Virus record (IMG/VR): IMGVR_UViG_3300043449_000454
Location: 1-22,160 of that record
Source: a virus
Reading direction: 5' to 3' (one strand)
DNA length: 22,160 nt
The notes below the pieces were generated by a model. That model was not told where the DNA came from and made no database searches. It saw only the letters and a list, made by a program, of their open reading frames with translations. A program made the translations under genes and the position numbers. The stretch's first letter is position 1; every line of letters begins with the position of its first letter. This document shows, one piece after another, positions 13,815 to 20,745 of this stretch.

Positions 13815-14250
13815 TCATGTCTTGGTGTTGATGCGATTTGCCCAATCAGACATTGCTTTGGATATTTTTTCGCGCCGCTCTGCCGTCATAATTGCTGGGT
13901 CAATCCAAGGCGGTGGAGTGTTTGGTTCGGCAGCTTCGGATAACATTGCTGCATATTCGCGGGATAATTGCCTGACTGTTTTGGCTTCCCAAGGCGTCAA
14001 CGTCACGCCTTGGTTCGCCATCCATGCAGCTAAATCAACTTCATCTATCGCGGTGCTTCCACCCATGCCAACAGGCTTGGCGGGGCCAACCTCGAAAAGA
14101 ATTTCGATAAGGTAGGCTCCGCCAAGCAGGGGAGGCATTGCGTCTGACTTGGTTTCCCGTCGAGGGCGCTTTGCCTTCGACGGGATTGTGTTAAGCCAAG
14201 CAGCTTGTTTTACGAATAAGGTGAGTTGCTCAATCGTTTGCGCGAAAAAA
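13815..14250 (-). CDS. Tail assembly chaperone, T part expressed by probable +1 frameshift (G-T fusion)
   Basis: This frame lies +1 relative to the upstream chaperone gene and overlaps its 3' end. Its open frame extends to 14309, but the only ATG at a sensible point (14138) has no good ribosome site. After the shift it encodes about 142 residues: a linker (AQTIEQLTLFVKQAAWLN), then a conserved-looking domain (PPLLGGAYLIEILFEVGPAKPVG; DLAAWMANQGVTLTPWEAKTVRQLSREYAAML) and a charged tail. This is the arrangement of lambda G/GT, where the T part binds the tail tube and G binds the tape measure. The likely slip site is TTTTTTC (14250-14244). The fusion would be about 272 residues. Independent initiation is the alternative. 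Confidence 0.75.
14155..14185 (-). promoter_or_regulatory. Strong 13-bp hairpin inside the T frame, downstream of the frameshift site
   Basis: TCCCGTCGAGGGC (14155-14167) and GCCTTCGACGGGA (14173-14185) are complementary with one mismatch and a 5-base loop. In the minus-strand RNA the single mismatch is A-C. It begins about 59 bases after the slip site and about 45 after the G stop codon. That distance is larger than for a standard stimulator, and there is no U-run for a terminator. It encodes PSKAKRPRRE in the T frame. Confidence 0.5.
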
Positions 14251-14634
14251 GTTTGCGCGGTCAGCAACAAACTCCGACACCTGTTCTTTAATCCACGACC
14301 ATTCGGCATAAACAGTGCGGACGTTTTCAGGTGTGCAATCCAGCTTTACGCCATCAAGCGTGAAGCCTTCCCAAGCAACAGTCAGCTTTACAAGGTCATC
14401 AATGCTGTCTTCAGCCAGCTTTTCAGCGTCAAAATCGACAGCCTTCTTGCCCTTGGAAATGCGGTTCAATGCCGCTTGCTGCTTTGCAAGTTGGATTTTG
14501 CGGTAAACTTTGCTGTCCTGTCCCAGCAGGGTAATGGTCATACCCTCAATGATTTCTTCGCTTTCGGGGTGCGCGATTTGCAAAACAGCGCCATCGTCAG
14601 CTTTAACAGGTTTCAAAGAATTTAGGTCAAACAT
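14230..14634 (-). CDS. Tail assembly chaperone (gpG-like), 134 aa
   Basis: The ATG at 14634 (MFDLNSLKPV) has GGATGGA about 8 bases upstream and is preferred over ATGs at 14646 and 14697. The 134-residue product has a beta-rich N-terminus (GAVLQIAHPESEEIIEGMTITLLGQDS), a Lys-rich helix (KVYRKIQLAKQQAALNR) and helices to EWSWIKEQVSEFVADRANFF, the pattern of gpG-like chaperones. It sits between the tail tube and the tape measure, the diagnostic place. Its last codons contain AAC TTT TTT CGC, where +1 slippage would enter the T frame. The protein binds the tape measure before tube polymerisation and is not part of the virion. Confidence 0.85.
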   Translation of the reverse strand: MFDLNSLKPVKADDGAVLQIAHPESEEIIEGMTITLLGQDSKVYRKIQLAKQQAALNRISKGKKAVDFDAEKLAEDSIDDLVKLTVAWEGFTLDGVKLDCTPENVRTVYAEWSWIKEQVSEFVADRANFFRAND

Positions 14635-14672
14635 ATTTAATTCCATCCGAATGCACCGATGTTGAAAGTCTC

Positions 14673-14704
14673 CCCCGCCGTGGTCGGATGCAGCCACGAC
14701 GGGG
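14673..14704 (-). terminator. GC-rich hairpin between tail tube and chaperone genes
   Basis: CCCCGCCGTGG (14673-14683) and CCACGACGGGG (14694-14704) give an 11-bp stem with one G-U pair in the minus-strand RNA and a 10-base loop. The downstream flank (GAGACTTTCAAC) has only three U, so termination would be partial at best. It follows the tail tube stop by 17 bases and probably lowers chaperone expression or protects the 3' end of the tube message. Confidence 0.6.
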
Positions 14705-14720
14705 AAGTTTGTTGGCTACC

Positions 14721-15179
14721 TTATGCAGCAACCTTAACGACAGAGTTGTCGATTTCAAGCGTGACTTCAGCCATCGTAATGGCGTCAGCGTTGCCGACAT
14801 TGGTTTTGTAGGACATGACTTGGCCTGTGAAATACTGGATTTCGCCATTAACCAAAGCAACCTTGACCGAGATAGAAGCGTCAACGCCAGCAGCGGCTTC
14901 GCCCTTGTCTTGGATAATTGCTTGACCAGCATCGTCAGCCGACAGTGCCATAGTCAAAGTTACCGAACCATAGTTCAGCGAACCACGGCGCTTGGCAACG
15001 ATACCAGTTTTCAAAGGCGTGTGAGTTGCAAGCGCAGCTTCAGCGCCGAAAGCTGGCAAGTCAGCCAGTTCACCGCAAGCAGCCCAAGTCAGGGCAGCGA
15101 AGCCAGTCGCGTCATAAGTGGCAGGGGCAGTAGCAGACACCGAAACGATAGTGCCAACCGAGGAAACAACGTCAGACAT
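14721..15179 (-). CDS. Major tail tube protein, 152 aa
   Basis: The product is a 152-residue Ala/Val/Thr-rich beta protein with segments typical of siphophage tube proteins: an N-terminal strand (SSVGTIVSVSATAPATYDATGFAALTW), a loop (ADLPAFGAEAALATHTPLKTGIVAKRRGSLNYGSV) and a C-terminal strand (ADAITMAEVTLEIDNSVV). The motif GSLNYGSVTLTM, a tube-fold core strand, is seen. GGAGA lies about 7 bases before the ATG. Position after the neck genes and before the chaperones matches the tube gene. It forms the hexameric rings of the non-contractile tail; no sheath gene is present. Confidence 0.87.
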   Translation of the reverse strand: MSDVVSSVGTIVSVSATAPATYDATGFAALTWAACGELADLPAFGAEAALATHTPLKTGIVAKRRGSLNYGSVTLTMALSADDAGQAIIQDKGEAAAGVDASISVKVALVNGEIQYFTGQVMSYKTNVGNADAITMAEVTLEIDNSVVKVAA

Positions 15180-15236
15180 AATTTAATCTCCATGCATGGG
15201 ATTGAACATTTAACACAAAAAAGCAGCCAAGTCACC

Positions 15237-15650
15237 TTAACGCATTTTGCGTTCTGCGCGGTTGATTGCCAGCCGCACCATACCATTTGGCGCTTGCTTT
15301 GACCATTGCTCAAATTCAAGGCGATAAATGTATGGAAGATTGTTGCTAATCCAAAAGATATTGCGTGGCGCACTGGCTATAGCGGCGCTTCCATCAGCAA
15401 TAGCACGGGCAGATGCGGCGCTTTCTCTTGGCGCTGTAATCCCGCTGCCAGCATCGGCGTCAAATGACACCTCACCAGATGCGGGTGAACCAATACTGCA
15501 CTGCCAGTTCGCCCTTGCCCTTCCCGTATCAACAGGCGTGTTCAGAACGATGTCAGACAATAAATCCAAGCACACTTTGCTGATAACTTCATCGGCGTTT
15601 TTTTCTGCCCGTTCAGCAAATGCTTTTATGTCTAAGCTAAACGTGCTCAT
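15237..15650 (-). CDS. HK97 gp10-like neck/tail completion protein, 137 aa
   Basis: The 137 residues contain the family hallmark VDTGRARANWQ (about 40-50) after an N-terminal amphipathic helix (IKAFAERAEKNADEVISKVCLDLLSDIVLNTP), and later IFWISNNLPYIYRLEFEQWSKQAPNGMVRLAI. That matches HK97 gp10-like proteins, which act at the head-tail junction. The ATG at 15650 overlaps the end of the tail terminator gene by 4 bases (ATGA). It lies after the tail terminator and directly before the tube, the reverse of the more usual order. Confidence 0.85.
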   Translation of the reverse strand: MSTFSLDIKAFAERAEKNADEVISKVCLDLLSDIVLNTPVDTGRARANWQCSIGSPASGEVSFDADAGSGITAPRESAASARAIADGSAAIASAPRNIFWISNNLPYIYRLEFEQWSKQAPNGMVRLAINRAERKMR

Positions 15651-16042
15651 GCAAAAGCCCGATACGTCACGCTAACGGGAATGACAAAGCGGTCGCCAGA
15701 CATAAAGGCTGGGTTTTGGCTCGTGCGCTGTATCGTCACTGTAACACCATCATAAACGAGCCTATCGCCACGCTGAAAGGCAGCGGCAACATCGTCGGCA
15801 GTCGCACGGGCAGGGCCTTTGTTGGCGTCCGCAGGGGCATATACAAGCACTTGGTAAACGCCGCCAAATTCATCCGATGCCGCGCTTGATACGCCGACAG
15901 GGATAGTGTCGCCGCTTAAGAGGCTTTCGCTTAGGTATATCTCACCATTGGTGGGCGTGAACTTAGCGTTCTCCCAATGGGTCGGGAGGCCAAGCGTATC
16001 CAGTTGGGTCGCAAGCGCCGCGCTAATCTTGCTGTTAATCAT
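15647..16042 (-). CDS. Tail terminator protein, 131 aa
   Basis: The product fits the tail-terminator-like family often annotated as a phage domain of unknown function (lambda gpU analogues): an N-terminal helix (INSKISAALATQLDTL), strands with a W-containing turn (LPTHWENAKFTPTNGEIYLSESLL), a core strand (FGGVYQVLVYAPADANKGPA) and a final strand (FVIPVSVTYRAFA). Such proteins cap the growing tail tube as a hexameric ring and join it to the neck. It overlaps the small upstream gene by 8 bases. Confidence 0.8.
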   Translation of the reverse strand: MINSKISAALATQLDTLGLPTHWENAKFTPTNGEIYLSESLLSGDTIPVGVSSAASDEFGGVYQVLVYAPADANKGPARATADDVAAAFQRGDRLVYDGVTVTIQRTSQNPAFMSGDRFVIPVSVTYRAFA

Positions 16043-16202
16043 CTAAAGCCTCCACGATTTGCATATCTATGGCGACCTTTTTACCATCATCCAGCTTAAT
16101 TATATAGGCGATAACGTGGTTTTGCGTATCGTGCAGAACGCTATCCAAAATGCCAGAGTTCCATTGCGATGGAAAGAAAACCCTCTGGCCTATTGGAAGC
16201 AT
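16035..16202 (-). CDS. Small hypothetical beta-rich protein, 55 aa
   Basis: Two starts are possible. The ATG at 16202 overlaps the upstream stop (TGATG) with AAGG 8 bases before it, giving 55 residues (MLPIGQRVFFPSQWNSGILD is the start); the ATG at 16223 adds seven residues but has a ribosome site 12 bases away. I prefer 16202. The sequence has alternating hydrophobic residues and a short SH3/KOW-like layout (HVIAYIIKLDDGKKVAIDMQIVEAL). It lies inside the neck gene block. Function unknown; a small neck or accessory protein is possible. Confidence 0.6.
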   Translation of the reverse strand: MLPIGQRVFFPSQWNSGILDSVLHDTQNHVIAYIIKLDDGKKVAIDMQIVEALDD

Positions 16203-16555
16203 CAATTTGACCTTAGCTGGCATATGTAAATTACATCCTCGCCTGTCAGTCGGATGGGTTGCACATCCATGATGCGGTATGTCGTGCCGTCGATGCTTGC
16301 CAAACAGCCCACAGCAGGGCGTGTGGTGATAAGTTCAAGGATTAAGCGCACATCACCCGCTTGAATGACAGTGCCGTCAATATCGCGCTTGTGGTAAGCA
16401 GCGGGATAGCCTTTGCCCGTTATCGTCGTGCTTGTATCCGTGCCGATTACCGCGCCAGTAATAGGGTCTGTCGCGCCGTAAACGGGAAAGATAATGGATA
16501 CCGCTTCGCCATATTTAGCAAGCAGCCGTGATGCTGTTTGCGCTTGGCTGCTCAT
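16202..16555 (-). CDS. Head-tail joining (stopper-like) protein, 117 aa
   Basis: The 117-residue protein has an N-terminal helix (SQAQTASRLLAKYGEAVSIIFP), the usual opening of neck proteins of the SPP1 gp16/HK97 stopper type ('l..kyG..v.l'), followed by a small beta barrel (GKGYPAAYHKRDIDGTVIQAGDVRLIL; then TYRIMDVQPIRLTGEDVIYICQL). These proteins close the head channel beneath the connector until the tail docks. The ATG overlaps the upstream gene by 4 bases. Family assignment rests on this pattern and its position. Confidence 0.78.
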   Translation of the reverse strand: MSSQAQTASRLLAKYGEAVSIIFPVYGATDPITGAVIGTDTSTTITGKGYPAAYHKRDIDGTVIQAGDVRLILELITTRPAVGCLASIDGTTYRIMDVQPIRLTGEDVIYICQLRSN

Positions 16556-17064
16556 GTGCGAACAACCCGTGTTACGCTAAATCCGCTTTCCGATGAGGAT
16601 AAAAGATAGGGCGTTAATATCCGATTGATAAATGGGTAACGCTGCGTCGGGTCTGAATAATCTTGGTATTCAATCTCGATTACGTCAATCTTTTCGCGCT
16701 TCACCTTTTGACCTTGGTCGGCAATCAGCGTGTCGCCAGCCGCAGCCCGTAGCGCCATCTCTACGCAAGCGTTTACGACTTGTGGCGGCACTACGCCACT
16801 TGGGTAATTAAAGCCATCTACGACCACGTTATAGCGGGGCCATGACAAGGCTTGCGTTTCGCTAACCCGATTGCCCTTCCAAGCATCGCGGTATGTGGCT
16901 TCCAGATAGTCGGTTGCCTTAACCAGCGATTGTTCTTTGATTGATTGCGACAGGCTCGACCAGCCCGTTATGCCACGGTCAGCAACATAGCCATCCGCAG
17001 CCGAAACGCTGGCATAGCTATTTGCGTTAGAAAGCCCTGCACCTGTTTCGACCACGAATGCCAT
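16552..17064 (-). CDS. DnaT-like head-tail connector (adaptor) protein, 170 aa
   Basis: The start MAFVVETGAGLSNANSYASV is characteristic of phage proteins annotated as putative DnaT-like ssDNA-binding proteins, which occupy the adaptor position next to the capsid genes. Helices follow (QSIKEQSLVKATDYLEATY; GVVPPQVVNACVEMALRAA), with ALSWPRYNVV between them, typical of SPP1 gp15-like adaptors. GGAG lies 6 bases before the ATG. Despite the database name, its position between capsid and stopper argues for a structural role in the neck. Confidence 0.85.
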   Translation of the reverse strand: MAFVVETGAGLSNANSYASVSAADGYVADRGITGWSSLSQSIKEQSLVKATDYLEATYRDAWKGNRVSETQALSWPRYNVVVDGFNYPSGVVPPQVVNACVEMALRAAAGDTLIADQGQKVKREKIDVIEIEYQDYSDPTQRYPFINRILTPYLLSSSESGFSVTRVVRT

Positions 17065-17067
17065 TTG

Positions 17068-17382
17068 TTACTCCTTGCGGCTTTTGCCAGTTTTCGTCGT
17101 TGCTTCTGCTTCTTCGGCAACTGGGGCTTCTTCAACCACAGGCGCTTCTTCAACAGCTTCTTCAACGGCTGGTGTTTCTTCTACTGGCGCTTCTACCACT
17201 TCCACTACCTCTGGGGCAATGACAGCTTCAACTTCAGCAGGGATTTCTTCGACATCCAGTTTTTCGTGCAAAGGTGTGCCAGCGGGGGCAAAAATAGCAT
17301 CAATGATTTTGTAACCCTGCTCTTGCAATTTAGCTTTACGCGCTGGGTTCATTGGATGCGGTTCGTAAATGATTTTAGCCAT
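17068..17382 (-). CDS. Small capsid-adjacent protein with Glu/Val/Ala/Pro-rich tail, 104 aa
   Basis: The ATG at 17382 (MAKIIYEPHPMNP) has GGAGG 4-5 bases upstream and is preferred over the ORF start at 17418, which lies inside the terminator. The first ~40 residues form a small folded segment (KIIYEPHPMNPARKAKLQEQGYKIIDAIFA). Residues about 50-93 are low complexity with repeats such as VVEAPVEETPAVEEAVEE, then a basic end (KTGKSRKE). The acidic tail is probably disordered. It lies between the capsid and adaptor genes; a head decoration or completion role is possible but unproven. Confidence 0.72.
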   Translation of the reverse strand: MAKIIYEPHPMNPARKAKLQEQGYKIIDAIFAPAGTPLHEKLDVEEIPAEVEAVIAPEVVEVVEAPVEETPAVEEAVEEAPVVEEAPVAEEAEATTKTGKSRKE

Positions 17383-17392
17383 AAAATCCTCC

Positions 17393-17430
17393 AAAAAGGG
17401 TGGGGGCCGCCCTTCCAACCGACGGCCCCC
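17393..17430 (-). terminator. Intrinsic terminator after the major capsid gene
   Basis: In the minus direction GGGGGCCG (complement of 17430-17423) pairs with CGGCCCCC (complement of 17409-17402), an 8-bp GC-only stem with a 13-base loop, followed by ACCC and TTTTT (17397-17393). It is 14 bases after the capsid stop and just before the GGAGG of the next gene. It should partially stop transcription and so make capsid message more abundant than downstream message. Confidence 0.8.
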
Positions 17431-17443
17431 GCTCTGTGCTTAA

Positions 17444-18412
17444 TTAAGCAGCAGAACCAATCGCCATAACACCAGCGGTATGCTTGATGGACGTTGCAAC
17501 CTTGTCCCAGTTGGAACCAGTTGCAAGTTCAGCATCCGTTGGCGACTTGCCGCCATTGGTGATGTCCCAAGTGTAGCCCTTCAAAGCCACGCCAAAGGTG
17601 TAATCGACCTGCATCGTGGTTTCGATGCGGGTCTGACCGTTGTTGGTTTCGATGTTGCTGATAACGTCGCCGCCGTCATAAACGATTGCTGCGCTGTCTG
17701 CGAGGCCAAGAACACGGTTCTTGTTTGGTGTGCCGGAAACGAACAATGCAGGAGCATCGGTCACGATGACAGGACGGCCAAGGATGTCCACAACTTGAAC
17801 ATTCTGTGCAACGAACAACTGTGCGCCGTTCGTTAAGTTCTGACCAATCAGCTTGTGATAGCTGTCGCCGTTCATGACGTTTGCAACGATGCTCGACGAA
17901 TTGTCGCCAAACAAAGCGTTTGCGCTGTTCATTGTGGCATAGGTGACAGCACCAGTGCCAGAAACGTCAACAGTCGTTGCAGCGCCTTGGTTGGCAATCG
18001 CAGCAGCAACAGCGGCAATCGCAGTGTTAAGCTGGTCAGCCATCAGTGCTTCAGCAAAGTTACGCGATGCAACTTCGATGCCTTCCGACGTTGGCTTCTG
18101 CAACCATGTAAGCTGCGAAGGTTCAAAGCGGATAGGGCCAAAGCCACCAGCAACCTTTACGCCATTAAGCTGGAGTTGCGTCAGGTCAGTTGCGGTAGCC
18201 GATGCTTGCGAAGCATAACGGTCAACACGACGCTGTGCGCTATGCACGGCAGCGAAGAAGCTTTCCTGATAGAAGTCGCCGTCAAAGCCAGTTGTGGTCA
18301 AACGGATTGCGCCGCCAGATGCTGCATTGAACTTCTCGACCATTTGGGCAAGAGTTTCGATGGTTGCTGGCATAACGTATTCGTTAAATACCTTCATTTG
18401 CGAAAGTGACAT
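17444..18412 (-). CDS. Major capsid protein, 322 aa
   Basis: The gene follows scaffold and precedes the neck genes, the standard place. The 322-residue product has an N-terminal helical part (SQMKVFNEYVMPATIETLAQ), a long helix (EVASRNFAEALMADQLNTAI) and a beta-rich body (NVQVVDILGRPVIVTDAPAL; RIETTMQVDYTFGVALKGYTW), consistent with an HK97-type fold and its E-loop, A and P domains, although the fold cannot be proven from sequence alone. AGGA lies about 10 bases before the ATG. It assembles the icosahedral shell around the scaffold. A strong terminator after its stop fits its need for the highest expression in the operon. Confidence 0.87.
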   Translation of the reverse strand: MSLSQMKVFNEYVMPATIETLAQMVEKFNAASGGAIRLTTTGFDGDFYQESFFAAVHSAQRRVDRYASQASATATDLTQLQLNGVKVAGGFGPIRFEPSQLTWLQKPTSEGIEVASRNFAEALMADQLNTAIAAVAAAIANQGAATTVDVSGTGAVTYATMNSANALFGDNSSSIVANVMNGDSYHKLIGQNLTNGAQLFVAQNVQVVDILGRPVIVTDAPALFVSGTPNKNRVLGLADSAAIVYDGGDVISNIETNNGQTRIETTMQVDYTFGVALKGYTWDITNGGKSPTDAELATGSNWDKVATSIKHTAGVMAIGSAA

Positions 18413-18425
18413 AATTCAAAAATCC

Positions 18426-19019
18426 TTATGGTAGGTCAGGGAACATTTGTTTAATTGCATTTGTCCGCTGCGTCTTATCGCCGCCAAGGTTGCCCTTCGG
18501 TGCGATAGGAGCGCCATTGCCTGTCCCGCCAGTGGCTCCACCACCAGAGTTCGCGGGTGCAGAAACGAAGTGTTTACCTTCATCGCCAGCAGCCCATTCA
18601 GCAATCGCTTCAATCAGCGGTTTGTCACCCATAAGTGCAGAATATTGACCGTTATCAGCCATCAACTTGGTTTGTGACTTCAGCATGGCCTTTGCTGCCG
18701 CCATAAATTCAGGTTTGATACCAGCCTTCAACATTGCATCGTTTAACCCGTTGTCGATTAGATAAGACTGAAGCGCACCATCCTTTTCGGTTAGGTTTGC
18801 TTGCAACTGTTCAATCGTCTTCGCGTTATCCTTTGCAACCTTTTCGAGTTGCGACTTAAGCGTTTCATTTTCAGTTTGAAGCGCCATAAAATCGTTTGGG
18901 TCTATCTCAACGCCCTTTGCTTTCGCTCTGGCAATTTTGACTTCCCTTAAAAGTTCAGCGTTTTTGGCATTCATCGCCTCCATCGCTTCTTCTAACTCTG
19001 CAATCCGTTCTTCACTCAT
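18426..19019 (-). CDS. Capsid scaffold protein, 197 aa
   Basis: The ATG at 19019 (MSEERIAELEEAMEAMNAKN) has GAGG 8 bases upstream and is chosen over the ORF start at 19049. The N-terminal half is a long coiled coil (residues about 3-85, with heptads of Glu/Lys/Leu). Then come helices (SYLIDNGLNDAMLKAGIKPE), a Gly/Ala-rich flexible linker (NSGGGATGGTGNGAPIAPKG) and a short C-terminal end (TQRTNAIKQMFPDLP), typical for capsid binding. No protease motif is seen. It guides capsid assembly and is absent from mature heads. It lies just upstream of the capsid gene. Confidence 0.9.
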   Translation of the reverse strand: MSEERIAELEEAMEAMNAKNAELLREVKIARAKAKGVEIDPNDFMALQTENETLKSQLEKVAKDNAKTIEQLQANLTEKDGALQSYLIDNGLNDAMLKAGIKPEFMAAAKAMLKSQTKLMADNGQYSALMGDKPLIEAIAEWAAGDEGKHFVSAPANSGGGATGGTGNGAPIAPKGNLGGDKTQRTNAIKQMFPDLP

Positions 19020-19116
19020 AGATTTGTCCTCTGGACTTGGTTGCCCCACGGGGGCGGTTTATGCCGCAGCACAGCCTTGGCGTAACTTTTCTAATATCAC
19101 GGTAAACACTATATTA
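19020..19116 (-). other. 97-base intergenic gap before scaffold; short hairpin, no clear promoter
   Basis: This is the largest gap in the right operon. It holds a small GC hairpin (GCCCC-ACG-GGGGC, 19043-19055) near the scaffold start, and an AT-rich patch around 19085-19116 (TATAGTAATATAG on the minus strand). The patch could be part of a promoter, but I cannot place a convincing -35/-10 pair with proper spacing. Confidence 0.35.
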
Positions 19117-20139
19117 CTATAGTCGCTTCAACTGCGCCAAAGTCAGCGGATTGCCACGTTGGTCTAACAGTTGGTTTAACGTAATCTTTCCGCTGCGCCA
19201 AAGTTCTGCGCGGCCTTTACCGAGCATCTTGTCTGCAAATTCGGGTGGTTTTCTTTTTAGGAATTGGTCAAAAGTTAGGTCGCCAGCAACAACGCCATCC
19301 ATGCTGGCGCGGGTCGATGGTTCAATACTGTCCTTAATCTTGCCGCCCGTCAGTTCCTCGAATGATTTAGTAATCGGGATAAAACTGCTTCGGCAATTCC
19401 AATGCGCGGGTGGGCCACCATTCCACGGTATTTTGTGACCGATGGGCTTAAAGTCGGGATATGTCCATGTCTTGCCCGAACGCACAACGCATATTTCGCT
19501 GGTGCGGCTATCAAGGGTTGAAACCCATTGCACTGCCTTGATGATGTTGGAATTTGCTTCCAGTGATGCCAGCCTTGCGTCTTTCGCTACAGTTTGAACG
19601 GCTGTGCGGGTAATCGCCATTGCATCGCGCCGCGCCTTGGCAATCGGTTGACCGCCCTTGTCGCCCACGCCGATAAGTTCCTTGGCAATCTGTGCGTTGG
19701 TCTGCCCAAGCAAGACGCCGTTTTTAACAACGCGCTCAATGTCGAAACGGGCGCTTTCGTTTAAACGGGAGAACCAGTTGCCGATTGTCGCGCCTTGTAT
19801 CAGGCTGCTTTGTGCAACGCTTTCCAATACTGTCGCAGAAGGCAGCACAGCGTCGATACCGACGTTGACCATAGCATCCCTAAAGAAACCCGCTTCCGCC
19901 GTTGTCAGGTCGGTTAAATCAGGCTCTTTGACCGTTACGATGTTCTTTAGTTCGGCAATGGCCTTATCCAGCCGCTTGCCTTGGTATTCGGTAAACTCCT
20001 TGCCTTTTAATTGCTTTTGCAGTGCAGCGGCAATTTCATCAAGCTGCTTGTTTAGCGCAGCACTTTGCCCAGCAATAACCCGCTCTAGTAGCAGTTGCCG
20101 GATGATGGTCAGGTCAAGGAGTTTATCCGATACGTTCAT
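19117..20139 (-). CDS. Head morphogenesis (SPP1 gp7/Mu F-like) minor head protein, 340 aa
   Basis: The C-terminal half carries the family signature: VSTLDSRTSEICVVRSGKTW (about 206-225; Asp210, Cys217) and GGPPAHWNCRSSFIP (241-255, with His246 and Cys249), the Cys/His set conserved in SPP1 gp7 and phage Mu F-like proteins. The N-terminal half is helical (IRQLLLERVIAGQSAALNKQ; AALQKQLKGKEF). The end (ELWRSGKITLNQLLDQRGNPLTL) contains a motif common in these proteins. These bind the portal and help head assembly or DNA exit. The ATG overlaps the upstream stop (TGATG). It implies that the portal and terminase lie further upstream, beyond the window. Confidence 0.9.
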   Translation of the reverse strand: MNVSDKLLDLTIIRQLLLERVIAGQSAALNKQLDEIAAALQKQLKGKEFTEYQGKRLDKAIAELKNIVTVKEPDLTDLTTAEAGFFRDAMVNVGIDAVLPSATVLESVAQSSLIQGATIGNWFSRLNESARFDIERVVKNGVLLGQTNAQIAKELIGVGDKGGQPIAKARRDAMAITRTAVQTVAKDARLASLEANSNIIKAVQWVSTLDSRTSEICVVRSGKTWTYPDFKPIGHKIPWNGGPPAHWNCRSSFIPITKSFEELTGGKIKDSIEPSTRASMDGVVAGDLTFDQFLKRKPPEFADKMLGKGRAELWRSGKITLNQLLDQRGNPLTLAQLKRL

Positions 20140-20342
20140 CAATTAGGTTTTTCGATTTGCGCCTGTGCTTGTTGCATTAAATTGCGAATAAGCGGGTCAG
20201 AAATGCGGTGCGGCAATTCACCCAATGCGCGGAACAAGAGGTTAATCTCATCAACGGACATTGTGATGTGCAACTGCGGCTGTTGCATTGATTGCGGCGC
20301 GTGTTGCTGCGCTTCGTCGTATTGGTCTAATTCGGGGTTCAT
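20139..20342 (-). CDS. Small hypothetical protein between minor head and structural genes, 67 aa
   Basis: The 67-residue product has a Gln/Pro-rich acidic start (MNPELDQYDEAQQHAPQS; then MQQPQLHITMS) and a helical core (VDEINLLFRALGELPHRISDPLIRNLMQQAQAQ). It overlaps both neighbours (4 bases with the upstream gene). Similar 'L...LG.LP......lI..i..Q' small proteins are frequent in phage head modules, but no function is established. It may be a subunit-regulating or accessory head protein. Confidence 0.7.
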   Translation of the reverse strand: MNPELDQYDEAQQHAPQSMQQPQLHITMSVDEINLLFRALGELPHRISDPLIRNLMQQAQAQIEKPN

Positions 20343-20734
20343 TCACTTGCTCCTTCTTCAACTGGTGCTACGGGTGCAGCGCCTTCTTCAACTGGTGGCG
20401 ACCAAGGCAGTTCATTGCTTGGCACTTCAACAACGGGGTCTTTGATAAGCGCAATCTGCTTCATGATTTGCTCGTCGATGTGCTCCTTGTAAGCGCCAAC
20501 AACGACGGCTTGTATCCATGACAGAACGTCAGCTTCCGTCAGTTCTTCGTATGGAATGAAATTTTCTGGGTCAACGCTGCTTAACGGGAATGGGGTCGCG
20601 CCGTTAAACGTGCCACTGTCGCCGTCTGCGTCCGTGCCAGTGCAAGTCCAATTCGTTTGCACAACGACATTGCTGATGTTGCCGTCGGTGGTTTTCTTTA
20701 GGGATGTGATTGCCCATGTGTAGGAAAGTGTCAT
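20339..20734 (-). CDS. Conserved phage protein of unknown function, 131 aa
   Basis: The start (TLSYTWAITSLKKTTDGNIS; then NVVVQTNWTCTGTDADGDSG) matches a family common in marine and cyanobacterial phages, usually adjacent to structural genes: 'sYtW.i..lk......n.Vv.t.W...g.D.dG.sG.f.G...f'. A helical part follows (TEADVLSWIQAVVVGAYKEHIDEQIMKQI) and a Pro/Glu-rich tail (PPVEEGAAPVAPVEEGASE), the latter with a short internal duplication VEEGA. AGGAG lies 9 bases before the ATG. Position beside a fibre suggests a virion or fibre-assembly role. Confidence 0.8.
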   Translation of the reverse strand: MTLSYTWAITSLKKTTDGNISNVVVQTNWTCTGTDADGDSGTFNGATPFPLSSVDPENFIPYEELTEADVLSWIQAVVVGAYKEHIDEQIMKQIALIKDPVVEVPSNELPWSPPVEEGAAPVAPVEEGASE

Positions 20735-20745
20735 TGTAAAAACTC

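Noticed and set aside
19085-19116. Late promoter in the AT-rich gap before the scaffold gene
   Set aside because: TATAGT-like hexamers occur, but no -35 element at 16-18 bases can be placed with confidence; left as a note only.
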